A stretch of DNA of 64,000 nucleotides from Cercospora beticola (taxonomy: Eukaryota; Ascomycota; Dothideomycetes; Mycosphaerellales; Mycosphaerellaceae), in contig NC_088938.1 in NCBI RefSeq assembly GCF_033473495.1, positions 2,170,001 to 2,234,000 of the forward strand. The letters are read 5' to 3'. The translations under genes and the position numbers were made by a program. Numbering within the stretch: the first letter of the stretch is position 1; every line of letters begins with the position of its first letter. Below the pieces are notes generated by a model that saw nothing but the letters and a program-made list of their open reading frames with translations, ran no database searches and had not been told where the DNA came from. This document shows, piece by piece, positions 34,203 through 45,965 of this stretch.

Positions 34203-36686
34203 GGCAGCGATCGGTCCGCGGCGTGCTGCTGTTGTCTAATCGTGTGGACGGGAGCGACAGTGTTGCGTGGGATGTTGAAGCGCGTGGAGGATATGTTACG
34301 AACGGAAATGGGGAAGTAGTGGGTGGGCGGGCGTCTGAATAGGCAGCTGGTGGGCTTGACCGCCCCTCTCGGCCTATCACACCTTGATGGAAATGGCCCG
34401 AATAGGTGGAATGCCACGCTTTCCCCCACGAGTACCGGCGGGACGGACTGGGACGATGTACAAGTGTGGGATGAGAAGGCTGACGAAGGTTATTGTTGCA
34501 TCTGATAAGTTTATAGGAAGCTTGGGGTGCGCAGGATGTGTGTTTTCTCTGTTTCCCGTGAATGAAAGGCGAATGAGAGCGGTGAGATGCTGGTGAATGC
34601 AGTCACACGAGCTCTTGACATGGCACGATAGGGCGCTGCGATGTGGTAATGGGAACTGCGAAATTGCGGTTCCAACCGGCAAAACGCTGCCACGGGCAAA
34701 ATCCGTTCGTCCTGAGCGGCCGCCGTCGCCTGCATGCACCCCCCAGACAACTCTAGATGACGATAGGCACAAGCTGCCACGAAATGCCCATAAAGTTCCT
34801 GGGCGCACAGCTCGAATTCACTCACCAGCGCTCCGACTGTTGTCGTCCGGGGGCGAAACCGAGGTCCGTCGTTCCATTCCCTCACAACTCCTCGCGTCGG
34901 GGGCCCGGGAGCGTCGCCAGCAGCAGCAACACATGAAAGATTGGCAATGAGCGGTGACAAACGTTCCAGTCGGCTGGTGGGCCTCACCGACAGCGCATCT
35001 ACACCATGATCCGTATTCGCCCATGAAGCTTTGGAGCTTGGAGCTCTCCACTGGCCAGCGCAGCGCGTTTCTTGGTGCCGGACGTATTGCCGAAGAGGCA
35101 AACCTTGTGGACTTCAAACATATGCCCATCTGACGATGATGAGAAGCTCGAGAAGGGATGTGGGAGTACAGGGCGCAGAGGAGGTGAGGTCGACTTGATG
35201 GGGCCTTTCCTGCTGTGTGACAACGCAGGAGCGGTACGGCTTCCTGCACCATGCAGTTCGCATATGGGGGAACGTTCCGACCTGTCCGCCTTGCTTCCTG
35301 CCACAAGCGAAATACCAGTCTCGCGGACGCCGCCCTTTCGGATGCGACAGACCGATTCCACCTGGATGAGGATCAATGCCAGGACAATCTCACCGTTGTC
35401 GGGCCCGCGAGATGGAGGTTTCGCTCGGGATTGGGGACCATTGGCCGGAGTCGCACCTTGCATCAGACGGAGCTCTTCTCACGCGACACGCCTCGCTGAC
35501 TGATTCATGCCGCTCGGGCCTACGTCTGACCGCAGACACTCGTTGCCTCGTATAGATCTCGTTGCTGTGAGCCATCGACCGGTGTCGAGCAAGTGGCGTC
35601 ACGCAAGCTCCAGCTTGTGTCATTGCATGTGAAGGAAGGCTGGTATTCACACCACCGGGCGCGAAATTTGCATTTTCCCTCCGAGGTAGGAGATACAGAG
35701 TGGAGCTGTCGCTCTTCTTCACAGACTACTTCTGCAGCGAGAGATGCTACTGCATGCAATACTGCATAATTGATTGACATGTCCGGAGCGGCAAAGCAGG
35801 TAAGCGAGCGACTTCAGCATCGAGGCGAGCCAGCCGATGCACATCCTGACAAGGTAATTCAACAGAGCTACAGCCGAGGAGGCAATATATATGTGATTCG
35901 GGTCCAGAGCAGTCTCAACACGAGATGCAGCAACCACAAGTAGCTGGCCCTAACAGGCCTTGAAGGCAATCTACATTGCAGAGCGCTGAAGCAGCCAGCC
36001 CTACTCTCCAACTGACAAACACAAAAGGCAACTCCGCACAAGGATCTATACTTGAGTACAAGTCCCATGCTCTCGTTACTCGCCGATCACATATCACACC
36101 AGACCGGAGTGTGCATCTCCGCTGTGAAAGCAGAAGGATCATTATCCAACACTTACCTCGAAATATATTACCACCCCGCGCTTCTCCACCTGAGCACAAG
36201 TCCGCACATCGATTATGTCCGAAACGAAGAGAGGAAAATCCACTTCACTCGCTTGATCGCGCAGCCTCGTTGAATATCCAAAATCATCTCCATTCAAAAC
36301 TGCTCCTGCGAGGGCTCCGAATCAGTGATAGCAAGTAGAATGAACACCAAGGTAGGCCTTTCAGAGCATTAATTATTAACCTACTAAACATCGAATTACC
36401 GGTATGCCTCATAGAAGAGAAAGAAAATTGGCACAGCCAACAAGCCACAGCACAGCACGAGATCTTTATACCCATCGTGGCACGCAGGTAGCAACAAAAT
36501 GTCTTTCGCTGAGTCCACCAAAAAGACGCTTGCTCGCTCCAAAACGCAAGTCATTATGATCCTCAGATTTCATATCTCTCCCTGCCTTGTCCGCTCCAAA
36601 AGTCGCGACTCGCACCGCCAGCGCCCATTTTCAGCGAAGAACACTTGCTTGAGTCACAGATCCAACCCTGCGTGACATGCACTCAG
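34203..36686. other. Long gene-poor interval
   Basis: 2,484 bp between two minus-strand genes. Part of it (34.3-35.5 kb) is GC-rich and keeps several overlapping frames open by chance on both strands (for example 34511-35101 and 34999-35463 on minus). None has a domain, codon consistency or credible introns. 35.7-36.6 kb is more AT-rich. It could carry a long leader of the aminotransferase gene or a non-coding RNA; nothing firmer is visible. Confidence 0.45.
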
Positions 36687-38981
36687 CTAATACTGCTCAT
36701 CCGGACACTCGTAGGCTAAATGCCCATCCTTTTCACAGAGCGCACACCATTTCTCCTCATCACCTTCGCTCTTTTTCTTCTCGCCCTCCTTCGCCACTTT
36801 CCCATTCTCCTCTTCTCCAGCCTTCTCCACCAGCGGATCCATATTCTCCTTGCTCGAATTCTTCCCAAATGCCCCCAAAGACAATGGTGCGGGAGCAGCA
36901 CTAGGATGTCTCGCATGCTTGAACGACGCCGAATAGTCCTCGTCCGAATCCGGAGGGTGGTCACCCGAAGCGTCGGTGTTGGTGGAATCAGGATGCGACT
37001 GGAAGTGGTTACAATCCAACGTGTCGTGGTCGGCAGACTCACACATTTCGCAGTACACAGCGGCGGACGAGCTGTCGGAAGGCTTACTTCCGCTGTCGAT
37101 ATCGCCGTTGGTGGCTGCTATTGTGCGTTTGGCGTGCTCGGCAAACGTTTGCTTGACTGTGTCGCTGCGCGAGCGCGCATAGGGAGCTTGATCCGGAGTG
37201 GCTGTCATTTCGCTCTCATTCCGTGCATGGCCATTAGTGAGAGCGCTGTCCCGACGCAGCTGCTCCAGTTCCTGCTCGAGAGTCTCCTTTTCTTTGTGGC
37301 TCTCATCGAGTGCAGCTCGCAGTTTGTTGACTTCGTCCAGTCCCGTGATGCTTTTGCTAGAGTCCGGGCTGGTCGAAAAGGAGTGGATGATTGCCTTTAG
37401 TCCTCGGATCTCATCTTCTTTCTGTTCCAATTCTTTCGGCGAGATGCCCCCGCCATTCGAGGCCATGGCAGAAGCAGCCTTCTCCCTCTCTCGCTTCAAT
37501 TCCGACCTGCCTCTTTCCACTTCTCCCCGCAGAAACTCGACCTCTCCTCTCGCCTCAGCTTCACCTCTCCTCGCGTCTTCCAGGCCTTCTTCGAGTTCTT
37601 GCACAAAATCTTCCAGCTGCTTAAGCTGCCTTGCTACCTCGTCGAACTCCTTCTTGCTCTGATTCAAGTCTTCGAGCTCTCCCAACCGCTGTGACAGTTC
37701 CTGGACCTGAGCGATCAGATCCTGTTTCTGCTCTTCATAAACGCGCTCCGTCTCTGAGCTCGCCATTTCCAGTGAGTCCAGGGTACTGCGGAAGTCGGCT
37801 CTGTGGGCATCAAACTCTGCCGTCAGGATTTGGATCTTCTCGTTCTTTTCCCTCAGCATCTGCCGGAGTTGTGCGGTGCTGGCATCGTCTTCGTCGCGGA
37901 TAAAAGAGGGCTTGCGGTCTAGTTGGCCTTCTGTAGGCAAGAGTCCTGATAGTTCCTTCACACTGGCCTCCATGTCTGCCAGATTTGCCGCTTGCTCGGC
38001 CAGTCTCTTATCCCGCTCTGCAAGCTCCGCTCGCAGCCTGTGTAGTTCCTCGTCCGTTGCTCCACCCATCCGTGATGATGCGCGTAGAGGCTGTGAGAAG
38101 GACTTGGTGGAGCTTTGGCTGCCATTCCTACGATCTGCGGTTCTAGCAACTCCGACTGGTGTTCTCTCCTCTTGAATGTCATCAGGTCTGTGGCCGAGTC
38201 GTGACCCAGTCCGCGAATATGGTCGTGGAGTGGGCACGGCATTGGACGTTCGTCCGGATGTAGAAGCTTTCAGGTTCGGCTTTCCTGGTGTCGTGGCTGT
38301 TCGGGTACCCCTCGTGCTGCTCGCAAGCGGGTTGCGCGCAGGGGTGGGCTGTAGATTGGGCGTCTGCCTCCGCAGTGGTGACTCTGGCCGCGGCAGAGAT
38401 GGCCTCCTAGGCTTGAACTGCGGGCTATGTGGCCTGGCGCCAGGACCGAGCGACTGCGAGAATTTGGGAGCGGCGCCGCCATTCATGCCAGTGCTGTAGG
38501 TAGGGGTGAGGGGCGTGGAGGGGAAGGAACCAGGCGACTGTCGTTTCTCGGCGCGGTGTACAGGCAGGAAAATACCAGCGCCGGGGACGGAGGTGCGGAA
38601 GTACTGTGTCCTAGACAAGGTGTCAGTCAGATGTTCACCCTCCTGTGCCCTCTGTGAACGACCCTACCCATCCACGTCGCCATCGTTCTTGCCCCGCGCC
38701 GCAAAGTCCTTGTCCAGCTCAACGCCCACGAATGTGCCATTCTTCCCGCGCACGCTGCCCACGAATTTGACGATGCCGAACATGTCGCCGGGCACGTTGA
38801 CGACATCGCCGACCTCCAGGCCTTCGCCGTCCATCCTGACGGGGGTGACGCTCTTGTGTCCGTTGAGGGCTTGCAGACTGGCCTTTCGCGAGGCAGCTTG
38901 GGCGGAGGCGCGCAGCGAGGGCGAGGACGCGGTGCCGAAGGACGGGCGCTGCAGGCCACTGCGCGGTGTTTGCAGTGCCAT
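36687..38981 (-). CDS. CLIP-170-like microtubule plus-end protein (CAP-Gly)
   Basis: Two exons, 38981-38668 and 38610-36687, give 745 aa. The CAP-Gly domain is near residues 50-115: VGDVVNVPGDMFGIVKFVG, the GKNDG motif and, across the intron, GTQYFRTSVPGAGIFLP. A basic Ser/Arg/Pro-rich linker follows, then a long coiled coil (~residues 270-540, Glu/Leu heptads). The C-terminal part has two zinc knuckles: CEMCESADHDTLDCNHF, and CALCEKDGHLAYEC at the very end. This order is that of CLIP-170, yeast Bik1 and fission yeast Tip1, which track growing microtubule ends and bind dynein partners through the knuckles. Complete and intact. Confidence 0.9.
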
Positions 38982-40357
38982 GTTGATTATTATTGACGTT
39001 CCGGCGGGAGATCCGACAGGCGCAGCTGCACGTCGCGGTCACTGGCTGGGGTTAGGTGGCGTCGCTCGCCTGCGTGTGGAGAAGGTTGTTGCTATGCCAC
39101 GAGCGTCTGCAGCAGCGCGCGCAACATGTCCCGTACTGGAGCAGCAGCGGCGCAAGATACTCGACGGCGAGATCGGTGTTGCTGCTATAGTCGCCTCGAG
39201 GTCGTCGATCGGGCCATGACAAACGCATGCGCGCGGGGAGGGATATTTGACAAGGTTCAAGGTAAATTAATCTGCCCTTTTCCTCGCAGTAGAATCGCCC
39301 AAGCACAGCACGACGCTTGCCGTTTCTTCGGGCCCTGCAGACAGACGCGAGAGCGACGCAGGAACGACGCGTTCATCTCTCACCATCCTGTCATATCGCG
39401 CCGTGGCTGCGAACAGTCTGAGCGTCGTGATACGTCCACGCGCATCACGACAAACTTGATTCCCTCGACGCGCAAACAGTCGAGACCCTGTCACGCAACC
39501 CAAACTTTCGGAAGCCTCTGCCGCTAACTAGATCTGCGCCCAGTTTCACGCCCAGACCACCAAATCTACCCAAACCCGACCAACTGTCTTCATCGTCGTT
39601 GAGTAGCGTCGTCATATCGATCATCAGCGTGAAGGCCTCATGTGCAAAGCCGAAGTGCAACACTGACCAAAGTCTCAGCAAGAGCTCCCATTTCTCCCAC
39701 ATTGACAAGCAGGAAAGTAGTACATCAAGCTTTCTCCTGAATACACAAGCACTCGGAGTCCAACCGGATACCGGATGACAAGTCGACAGACTGCTGGATG
39801 TCCATGGCCATGGAGTTTCTTATGATTGAGCGTCCTCCTCGCGCACGAGGTGAAGGAAGGGATTCTCGAATGATCTTGGGGCTGCACCGTCTCAAATGTG
39901 GCTCTAAGGACGAGCAGAACAATGTTGAGATGACCGCACACAATGCTTTGATGTCATACTGTATACGATGATAAACTAATCATAGGGTGCCTCGGCACAT
40001 GCTGGCGAGATCGTCGAAGCCAGTGCTCGTTCGAAAAGCAAATGGGTATCATGCAAATAAATACAACAGCACACGTGGATGCGCCAGGTCTTGCCTTCAC
40101 AGAACCACGCAACGCGATGCGTGAAAGTCCGTGATATGATATTTCTTCATATCGATATCGTCAGCAATGGATGGCGCCGATTCCCAGAACTGCAGCACGG
40201 GAGCTGGAGGATCTCTTGAATGAGTGGTGATGCCCGAAGCTTGCTGGTCGAGCGATGTGCTCAGGCGTGAGATTCGTCGACGCGTCGGTACGATACTCTG
40301 GTGCCAGTCAGGCTTATTCAGAAGAACGCCGACAGCTGGGAAAAAGTCACCAACCGA
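38982..40357. other. Intergenic, no supported gene
   Basis: 1,376 bp upstream of the CLIP-170-like gene. 39.0-39.4 kb is GC-rich and probably promoter; the remainder has only frames under 90 codons without motifs. Confidence 0.45.
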
Positions 40358-41410
40358 TCACTGATTTGCAAGGAGCTGTAACGCACTCTTGAAGGCGTTA
40401 ACCACTTGGATGTCTAGCATGGACGTTAGCCACGGCAACAGAGAGGAGCATGCTATCGTTGCACTCACAGTGCAGTCGCTTCTGGTCCAGGTCATATTCT
40501 TCACGCTCAACATAGGCCATCTGCGTCTTGAGTCTGCAACAAATCGTCAGTGGTAAGGCAACGATGGGGAAGCAAACTGCTCACCGCTTGAAGCTGCGAG
40601 CTGTCTCCTTCCTGCTGCCCACGACTGCCCAGGCCTCAAAGAACTGGGAGAGCATCAGTTCTGCTCTTTTGATCGTTCAGACATGCTACTCACATCCATG
40701 AGCTGGCGACAACCACCCATAATCTCGCTCTCGCGCTGTTCCAGGGCAGTAGTCTTCTTATGGTACTCATAGATGAGACCTTCCCAGTCGAACCCTTCGA
40801 TTGGCTGGTCAGGAAGTTCAGACGCGTCCTCATCGTCCACGGAAGAGTCGATGTCGTTCTCTGCCTCATCCTCGGTGACTGGCTGATCTTGTACAGGCTT
40901 TGGAGTTTTCTTCGACTTGGACTTTTTCGGTTGTGGCTTTGCCTTTTGTTTTGGCTGTGGAGTGCCTGGTGCTTGAGCTGACTGAGGTGGCCGTTGGGAC
41001 AAGCCTTCAGTATTCATATCTGTTTCCCGCAATGACGGGCCTTCATCCTGTGAGACGTTTGTGACAGTGTTCACCGTATCAGTGCTATTTGCACGGTTCT
41101 TGCCGCGGGTAGACCCTTTGGTTGTGTCGGATTCAGCATCATCTTGCCTACTGGAGGCACGCTCTGCTCGCTCGTTCATTTTGTCATGCGAGCGCTTTGA
41201 AGACGCGTTCGCGGACTTCGATGCAGCATCTGGCTTTGCCGGCGGAGGCATGGCTTCACTCGAAGCGATGTCTGTCCTACTTGCCTCCATCTCTCTCTGC
41301 GTCGGTGAGGACGGTGAGCTTCCAAGCGAGCTCAGCGGCGACGAGGGCTGGTTCGAAGTCGTGTCAGGGTTTCCCTGAGACTCAGGTGAGAGATATGTCG
41401 ATGGTAGCAT
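40358..41410 (-). CDS. Uncharacterised nuclear-type protein, 298 aa
   Basis: Four exons (41410-40694, 40643-40585, 40533-40469, 40413-40358) with consistent phases. The first ~190 residues are Ser/Pro/Lys-rich and disordered, with basic stretches (PKQKAKPQPKKSKSKKTPK) like a nuclear signal and an acidic run (SSVDDEDASELPD). The C-terminal ~100 residues are a compact helical domain: GFDWEGLIYEYHKKTTALEQ, CRQLMDFFEAWAVVGSRKET, MAYVEREEYDLDQKRLHYIQ, then FKSALQLLAN. Three short late introns inside this domain support a real gene. The family is not recognised. A kinetochore or chromatin role would fit the architecture, but that is only a guess. Confidence 0.75.
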
Positions 41411-41932
41411 GGCAAGGTCGAAGAAGTGATCGGCAAAGCGATGGCAAGCGCGAGACTTGGTGTGACGCGACTTCCAAGCGCGCTATCACGTGATGCTTGA
41501 ATAGGATTGGCAGCTGCGATGGGTGACGGCGAGCGCGTTACCGCATAATAGCATTGGAGGCCGCATGTACGATGTACCGTTGGCTGTAGTTTTGTGTTCA
41601 AAGATACAGAGGCTCTCATTTATCAGTTGTAGCGCATCATCATCAACTCCATCCCCATCTTGCCCAAAGCAACGCACGGTCCGGCCTCGCGCGATCACGC
41701 GGACGCGGCGGAAGATGACCTCAACTCGCGATCCAGATCTACAACATTCACGCACGTGTGGTGACCCGATCTTTCTCATCACCACACCACGCTTCCAGAA
41801 ATCATGTCGAAAGCATAGATCGATCCCTGAGCGATAAATCCCTCCTCCCAACGATCATCAACATGATCAGACATCGCTTCCCGCTGTTCCTCGACCGATT
41901 AGTAGCCGTCGCCGCAGCGAGCGCACGCTGAA
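41411..41932. promoter_or_regulatory. Divergent promoter region
   Basis: 522 bp between the starts of two divergent genes. It contains CpG-rich segments but no clear TATA box. Confidence 0.45.
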
Positions 41933-43546
41933 ATGGATTGTGACATATGCTCTCGCCCTTTTGGAGAACGCCGCAAGCCTCTGTGTGCTAGTTGTGCGCA
42001 AGTCTCTCTATACGATGGACGCCTCAAGCAGGCCGCCGCATTGATCGATCAGGAAAAACATCGTGCACAAGCAGAGGCAGTAGTGCGACCGGGCAATGAT
42101 GGAGTGCTGGCAGCCTTGCCTGAAGATGCCGACCTCGACGCTATCACTACTGGTATGAGAAAGCATGGGCTGGAGCGCTCACAAGCACAAACGACGGCCG
42201 CTGAGCTGCGGATCAACAGCATCGTGGACAAGGCCGCCGATCTGAAGCGCGACCTCGAGCAGTTCAAACAGCATATCGCAACACAGAAAGAGGATGCTGC
42301 CAACCGACGTAAGGCGCTTGCGGTAGAGAAAGACGAATTTGAAAGAGCAAAGCCTCGAGCTACGGAACCAGTGGTATCGACTACCAAGAAGGCATCTCAA
42401 AGGCTTGAGAAAGTGCGCAGTAGGATTGTCGATGCTCGACTCTTGCTGTGTCGCGAAGCTGCGTTGGCGATGAGCTTTCATCGACGCAAAGGTGGAGATG
42501 GAAGGTCTGAATACGTCCTGGGCAGTATTGTTGTGCCAGACTTGCGAGAGCTCAACATCAGAACACAGCCTGCAGCGAAGGCGCCCTTAGTCGGCGGGAG
42601 AACTATTGCAGAACCACACGACCTGGTCTCGGAGAGCTTCGAGAACGTTGCACGTCTGCTGAACCTCTGCGCGAATTATCTGGGAGTGCGTTTGCCAGGA
42701 GAGATCCTACTTCCTCACGAGAGGTTCCCTCGCGCTGCTGTCATGCCAGAGAAGTCAAGCTATAAGCATAGCGACATCGTCTTTCCTGGGCTGTCTTCCA
42801 GTCAGTCTTCAAGTCCTGCGGCATCTCGCATCATCGAACACAATTTGCCACGCCCTCGCCCTCTCTGGCTCGAGAAACCTCTCGCTCAACTGCTTAAGGA
42901 GGACCCCAAGGCTTACGGACTGTACATTGAAGGCATCACGATGCTCGCTTACAACGTTGCATGGCTGTGCAAGTCGCAAGGTGTCGATGCCATCAATGGA
43001 TTCGATGACATCTGCGCTGTCGGCAAGAATCTGTATCAGCTACTGCTCACGCAACATCGCAAGCACCAGCCACGGCCAGCTCTCGACCGACAGACGACTG
43101 GCACATCGAGCAGAGTGACAGCGACATCGGCCAAAGACGCACAACAACAGAGTGTCACTCATCTTGGGGTCTTCTCGCACACTTCAGCTGCGCACAACCT
43201 CTTTGCAGCCGAAGCCTCCGAACTCATGAAGAACTGGCGACTGGCGTCATCTACCCGTCTTGCGGACAAGTTGCGCAGCCATCTCTACAACGAGGTTTCT
43301 CGCGCCGAATGGGATGTGGTCGAGATGGAAGAATGGGACGATGAGAGTGCTGGCGATGCACCTGTACTAGTTGGTGGCTCTCGGCGCCCCTTTGAGTCTC
43401 GACATCCTGCAATGAGTGTCATGACTGTTGCGGCGCATGATGGTGCTGAAGAGGACAGAAGCTCTTCTGCTGCGGATGAGAGTCAGAAGAAGAAGCAAGC
43501 CAGCGGGTGGATGAAGGTAAGAGGGAGAGGTGGAGAAGGGGCCTGA
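41933..43546 (+). CDS. ATG14: Atg14-like subunit of autophagy PI3-kinase complex I
   Basis: A single exon of 537 aa. The N terminus has the Atg14 cysteine repeats (CDICSRPFGERRKPLCASC). A coiled coil follows (residues ~50-160, Glu/Lys/Ala heptads), by which Atg14 binds Vps30/Beclin and Vps34. Then comes the conserved mid-region RIVDARLLLCREAALAMSF and a C-terminal domain with RLLNLCANYLGVRLPGEILL, AYNVAWLCKSQGVD and ICAVGKNLYQLLL. The complex makes PI3P at the pre-autophagosomal site. The last ~50 residues are Ser/Lys-rich and disordered. Vps38/UVRAG is related in its C-terminal half, but the cysteine repeats favour Atg14. Confidence 0.85.
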   Translation: MDCDICSRPFGERRKPLCASCAQVSLYDGRLKQAAALIDQEKHRAQAEAVVRPGNDGVLAALPEDADLDAITTGMRKHGLERSQAQTTAAELRINSIVDKAADLKRDLEQFKQHIATQKEDAANRRKALAVEKDEFERAKPRATEPVVSTTKKASQRLEKVRSRIVDARLLLCREAALAMSFHRRKGGDGRSEYVLGSIVVPDLRELNIRTQPAAKAPLVGGRTIAEPHDLVSESFENVARLLNLCANYLGVRLPGEILLPHERFPRAAVMPEKSSYKHSDIVFPGLSSSQSSSPAASRIIEHNLPRPRPLWLEKPLAQLLKEDPKAYGLYIEGITMLAYNVAWLCKSQGVDAINGFDDICAVGKNLYQLLLTQHRKHQPRPALDRQTTGTSSRVTATSAKDAQQQSVTHLGVFSHTSAAHNLFAAEASELMKNWRLASSTRLADKLRSHLYNEVSRAEWDVVEMEEWDDESAGDAPVLVGGSRRPFESRHPAMSVMTVAAHDGAEEDRSSSAADESQKKKQASGWMKVRGRGGEGA

Positions 43547-43786
43547 TGCGACACAGATCCGCAATGAGATGGTATGATTGGAATGAAACGGTATGGTTAC
43601 GAGTCCTACTAGATACCCCTTGGCAATACAGTATATGAATGACGCTCACGATTGGGTCGGACTTGACAGACCTCGCTGTGAGCCTGCTCTCCGTCCGAGG
43701 CAATCAGATCTCTGGTCTCGTAACCAAATAAGCCTGCTTCGCATCTTCCGTCTCTCGCCCTGCTAGTTGTCTTTCATCGTCTCCAG

Positions 43787-44188
43787 CTACCTCCCCGTAA
43801 CTGGCCTCGTCGTCTCATCTCCCGTCTCACCCAATGTCTCACCAAGCGGATTCTTCAACGCCTCTCCTCCCAAACTCCCCAACCCTTTCTTCACATCCTT
43901 GAACTCTTTCACATCCCCCGCTGGCCCATCGGGCACTCTGTCCAGTTGGCTTTGGAAGAGATGCGAGGCTTTGTTCTGCAGATCAGACGCGTTAGCAATT
44001 GGTAATAATTGACATGTGGAATTTGTGGAGGGAAAATGGCTCGCGAGACTTACTTCACCCATTGTTCGCAGTGCTTTTCTCTCCAAGTCGCGTTTGAGTT
44101 CGGGTGGGATGCCGACTAGGTAGACGTAGGCTGCGAAGATGGCGATGAGGACAAGGATCGCGGCCGATATGATGGTGAGTGAGGACAT
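43787..44188 (-). CDS. Small single-pass membrane protein, 107 aa
   Basis: Two exons, 44188-44054 and 43975-43787, joined by a 78-bp intron with a GCTAACG branch site. Residues 5-28 are a membrane anchor (IISAAILVLIAIFAAYVYLV), followed by a basic amphipathic segment (PPELKRDLERKALRTMGE) and an acidic, Gly/Thr-rich tail (LGETLGETGDETTRPVTGR). It is convergent with Atg14. No known family; similar short anchored proteins occur widely in Pezizomycotina genomes. Confidence 0.7.
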   Translation of the reverse strand: MSSLTIISAAILVLIAIFAAYVYLVGIPPELKRDLERKALRTMGEVSLASHFPSTNSTCQLLPIANASDLQNKASHLFQSQLDRVPDGPAGDVKEFKDVKKGLGSLGGEALKNPLGETLGETGDETTRPVTGR

Positions 44189-44909
44189 GGTTGTGTTTTG
44201 GGAAGCTTAGGTCCTGTCTTCCAAGTTCAAAGGTAGAGTGTTGTGAGTTTTGGAGAGTGGGTGTGGTCTTGGTGAATTATGTTCTTGTTTGCTTGTGTCA
44301 GTTGGTGATGTATTCACGGCTGCCGGTCCGAAAGTGTTGCGGTTGCAAACGGTCGCTCCTACGCGTACATCTTGCATGTGATTCTTTGTATTTAGCAGGT
44401 GCACTTCGCTCTTCGCAGTCTTGAACATCAGATGGGGTTGAATTTGGGTGACGAGACACTGAATTGCTTGTATATTGCTTTCGATACACCTTCGTCATCC
44501 GCCCTACCTCTTGATCCACCCCTGAAGACATGATGTTATCTTTCACACACATCTCGCCTGCTGTGCCACATGCATTTCCCTGTTTTTGAGTTCAGCAGTG
44601 CAAGATCAAGTGAACGTGTAACGCGTTCGTGACCCCACCATGATGTGTTCTGGAACGCTGCCCCGCTGACGTAACAAGCTCAGTCGGTGAAACATTGAGG
44701 CATGCTCTGTTGGCGACACGCAAGCTAGGTAGGAGCTATTGACAGGATTGGACTGTGAACCTCTGTTGTGAAGTCCTTCCTTCGATCACCATCACTCTGT
44801 AAGGCCTCTAATCACAAACCAACAATCCGATCAACGATTTTGCATCAGGTTAGCGAGAACGAAACTCAGTCGGCATTTCAAGGTTCACTGACAACTTGTC
44901 CCAGTCAAC
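44189..44909. promoter_or_regulatory. Divergent promoter region
   Basis: 721 bp between two divergent genes. No TATA box. The ~100 bp before 44910 are A/C-rich like a leader. Confidence 0.4.
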
Positions 44910-45965
44910 ATGGCCTCAAACGAGTACTACGGAGGAGGTGGTGGCGGGGATGACTATGGACGTCGAGATGAGCGTCGTGGGGAGGGCGGCTATGGAGGCG
45001 GACGTGACGAATACGGATCTGGAAGACAAGAAGGAGGATACGGAGGTGGTAGACAGGGAGGTGGTGAATATGGAGGAGGTAGGCAAGAAGGCGGTGGATA
45101 CGGGGGACGAGACGAGTATGGGGGCGGACGACAAGAGGGCGGAGGCTATGGAGGTCGCCAGGAGGGCGGATACGGCAATGATTCGTACGGTGGAGGTCGC
45201 CAGGAAGGGGGTCGATATGACGGAGGCCGCGACGAGTATGGCTCTGGTGGTCGACAAGAAGGCGGTTACGGAAACGACTCGTATGGTGGCCGCCAGGAAG
45301 GACGTCAAGAGCAAGGCTTTGGTCACCAATCTGACCATGGACGTCAAGAGGGTTCCTACTCTGAGGGCCAGCGCTATGGCCAGGGCCACGGCCAGTCCAG
45401 CGGTACCTCGTACGGAGGTGGAGGCGCATACGGAGGAGGTTCTGATGACTTATCTGGCGCCGAGCACGAAGCCCGTCAGCACGCCGGCGACAGCGGAGAC
45501 TCGAGCCTCTTCAGCACTGTCCTTGGTGCTCTCTCCGGAAACAAGAATAAGATCCAGGAAGAGGACATCGATGAGGAAGATGCTGTCCGGCAGCACAAGC
45601 AGTACTATGGCAATGAAGGAGGATCCGGCGGTCAAGCTACAGCAGGGGGCATTGGCGGTGCAGCTGCCATGCAAGCTCTGAAGATGTTCAACCAGGGCGG
45701 TTCCTCGTCCGGACATGGCAGCAGTGGTGGCGGCCAGAACGCTTTCATTGGCATGGCCATGGGTCAAGCTGCCAAGTTGTTTGATCAACAGAGTGCACAA
45801 GGCAATGTGCAGAGCGGGGACAAGCAGAGTGCAGTCGAGAGTGCAGCCAAGATGGCGCTCAAGATGTACATGAAGAGCGAAATGGGTGGATCGGGAGGTG
45901 GCTCGTCCAGCGGCGGTGGTGGTCTTGGAGGCCTGATGAACCTGGCTAGTAAGTTCATGAAGTAG
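44910..45965 (+). CDS. Glycine-rich protein with conserved C-terminal domain (beta-flanking / DUF7721-like)
   Basis: A single exon of 351 aa. Residues ~7-165 consist of imperfect 10-20-residue units such as RQEGGYGGGRDEYG, a Gly/Tyr/Arg/Gln-rich low-complexity tract of the kind that phase-separates. Residues ~175-300 are a conserved Ala-rich helical domain: DDLSGAEHEARQHAGDSGDS, SLFSTVLGALSGNKNKIQEE and DAVRQHKQYYG, then three AAMQALKMF/GQAAKLFD/AAKMALKMYM helices. A Ser/Gly linker and GGLMNLASKFMK end it. This resembles the fungal 'beta-flanking protein' family of unknown function. The repeats make long antisense frames that are not genes. Confidence 0.75.
   Translation: MASNEYYGGGGGGDDYGRRDERRGEGGYGGGRDEYGSGRQEGGYGGGRQGGGEYGGGRQEGGGYGGRDEYGGGRQEGGGYGGRQEGGYGNDSYGGGRQEGGRYDGGRDEYGSGGRQEGGYGNDSYGGRQEGRQEQGFGHQSDHGRQEGSYSEGQRYGQGHGQSSGTSYGGGGAYGGGSDDLSGAEHEARQHAGDSGDSSLFSTVLGALSGNKNKIQEEDIDEEDAVRQHKQYYGNEGGSGGQATAGGIGGAAAMQALKMFNQGGSSSGHGSSGGGQNAFIGMAMGQAAKLFDQQSAQGNVQSGDKQSAVESAAKMALKMYMKSEMGGSGGGSSSGGGGLGGLMNLASKFMK
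44940..45440 (+). repeat. Coding glycine-rich minisatellite
   Basis: Imperfect GGAGG(T/C)/CAAGAAGG(A/C)GG-type units encode the Gly-rich tract of the gene at 44910; unit lengths remain multiples of three. Prone to length change. Confidence 0.65.

Noticed and set aside
34511..35463. Overlapping frames of 140-196 codons on both strands
   Set aside because: GC-rich sequence keeps frames open by chance; residues are Arg/Ala/Ser-rich, no introns or motifs join them, and opposite-strand frames compete equally.
44905..45429. Long antisense frames (up to 174 codons) under the glycine-rich gene
   Set aside because: They mirror the GGN-type repeats of the plus-strand gene and show low-complexity His/Arg or Ser/Thr residues with no domain.
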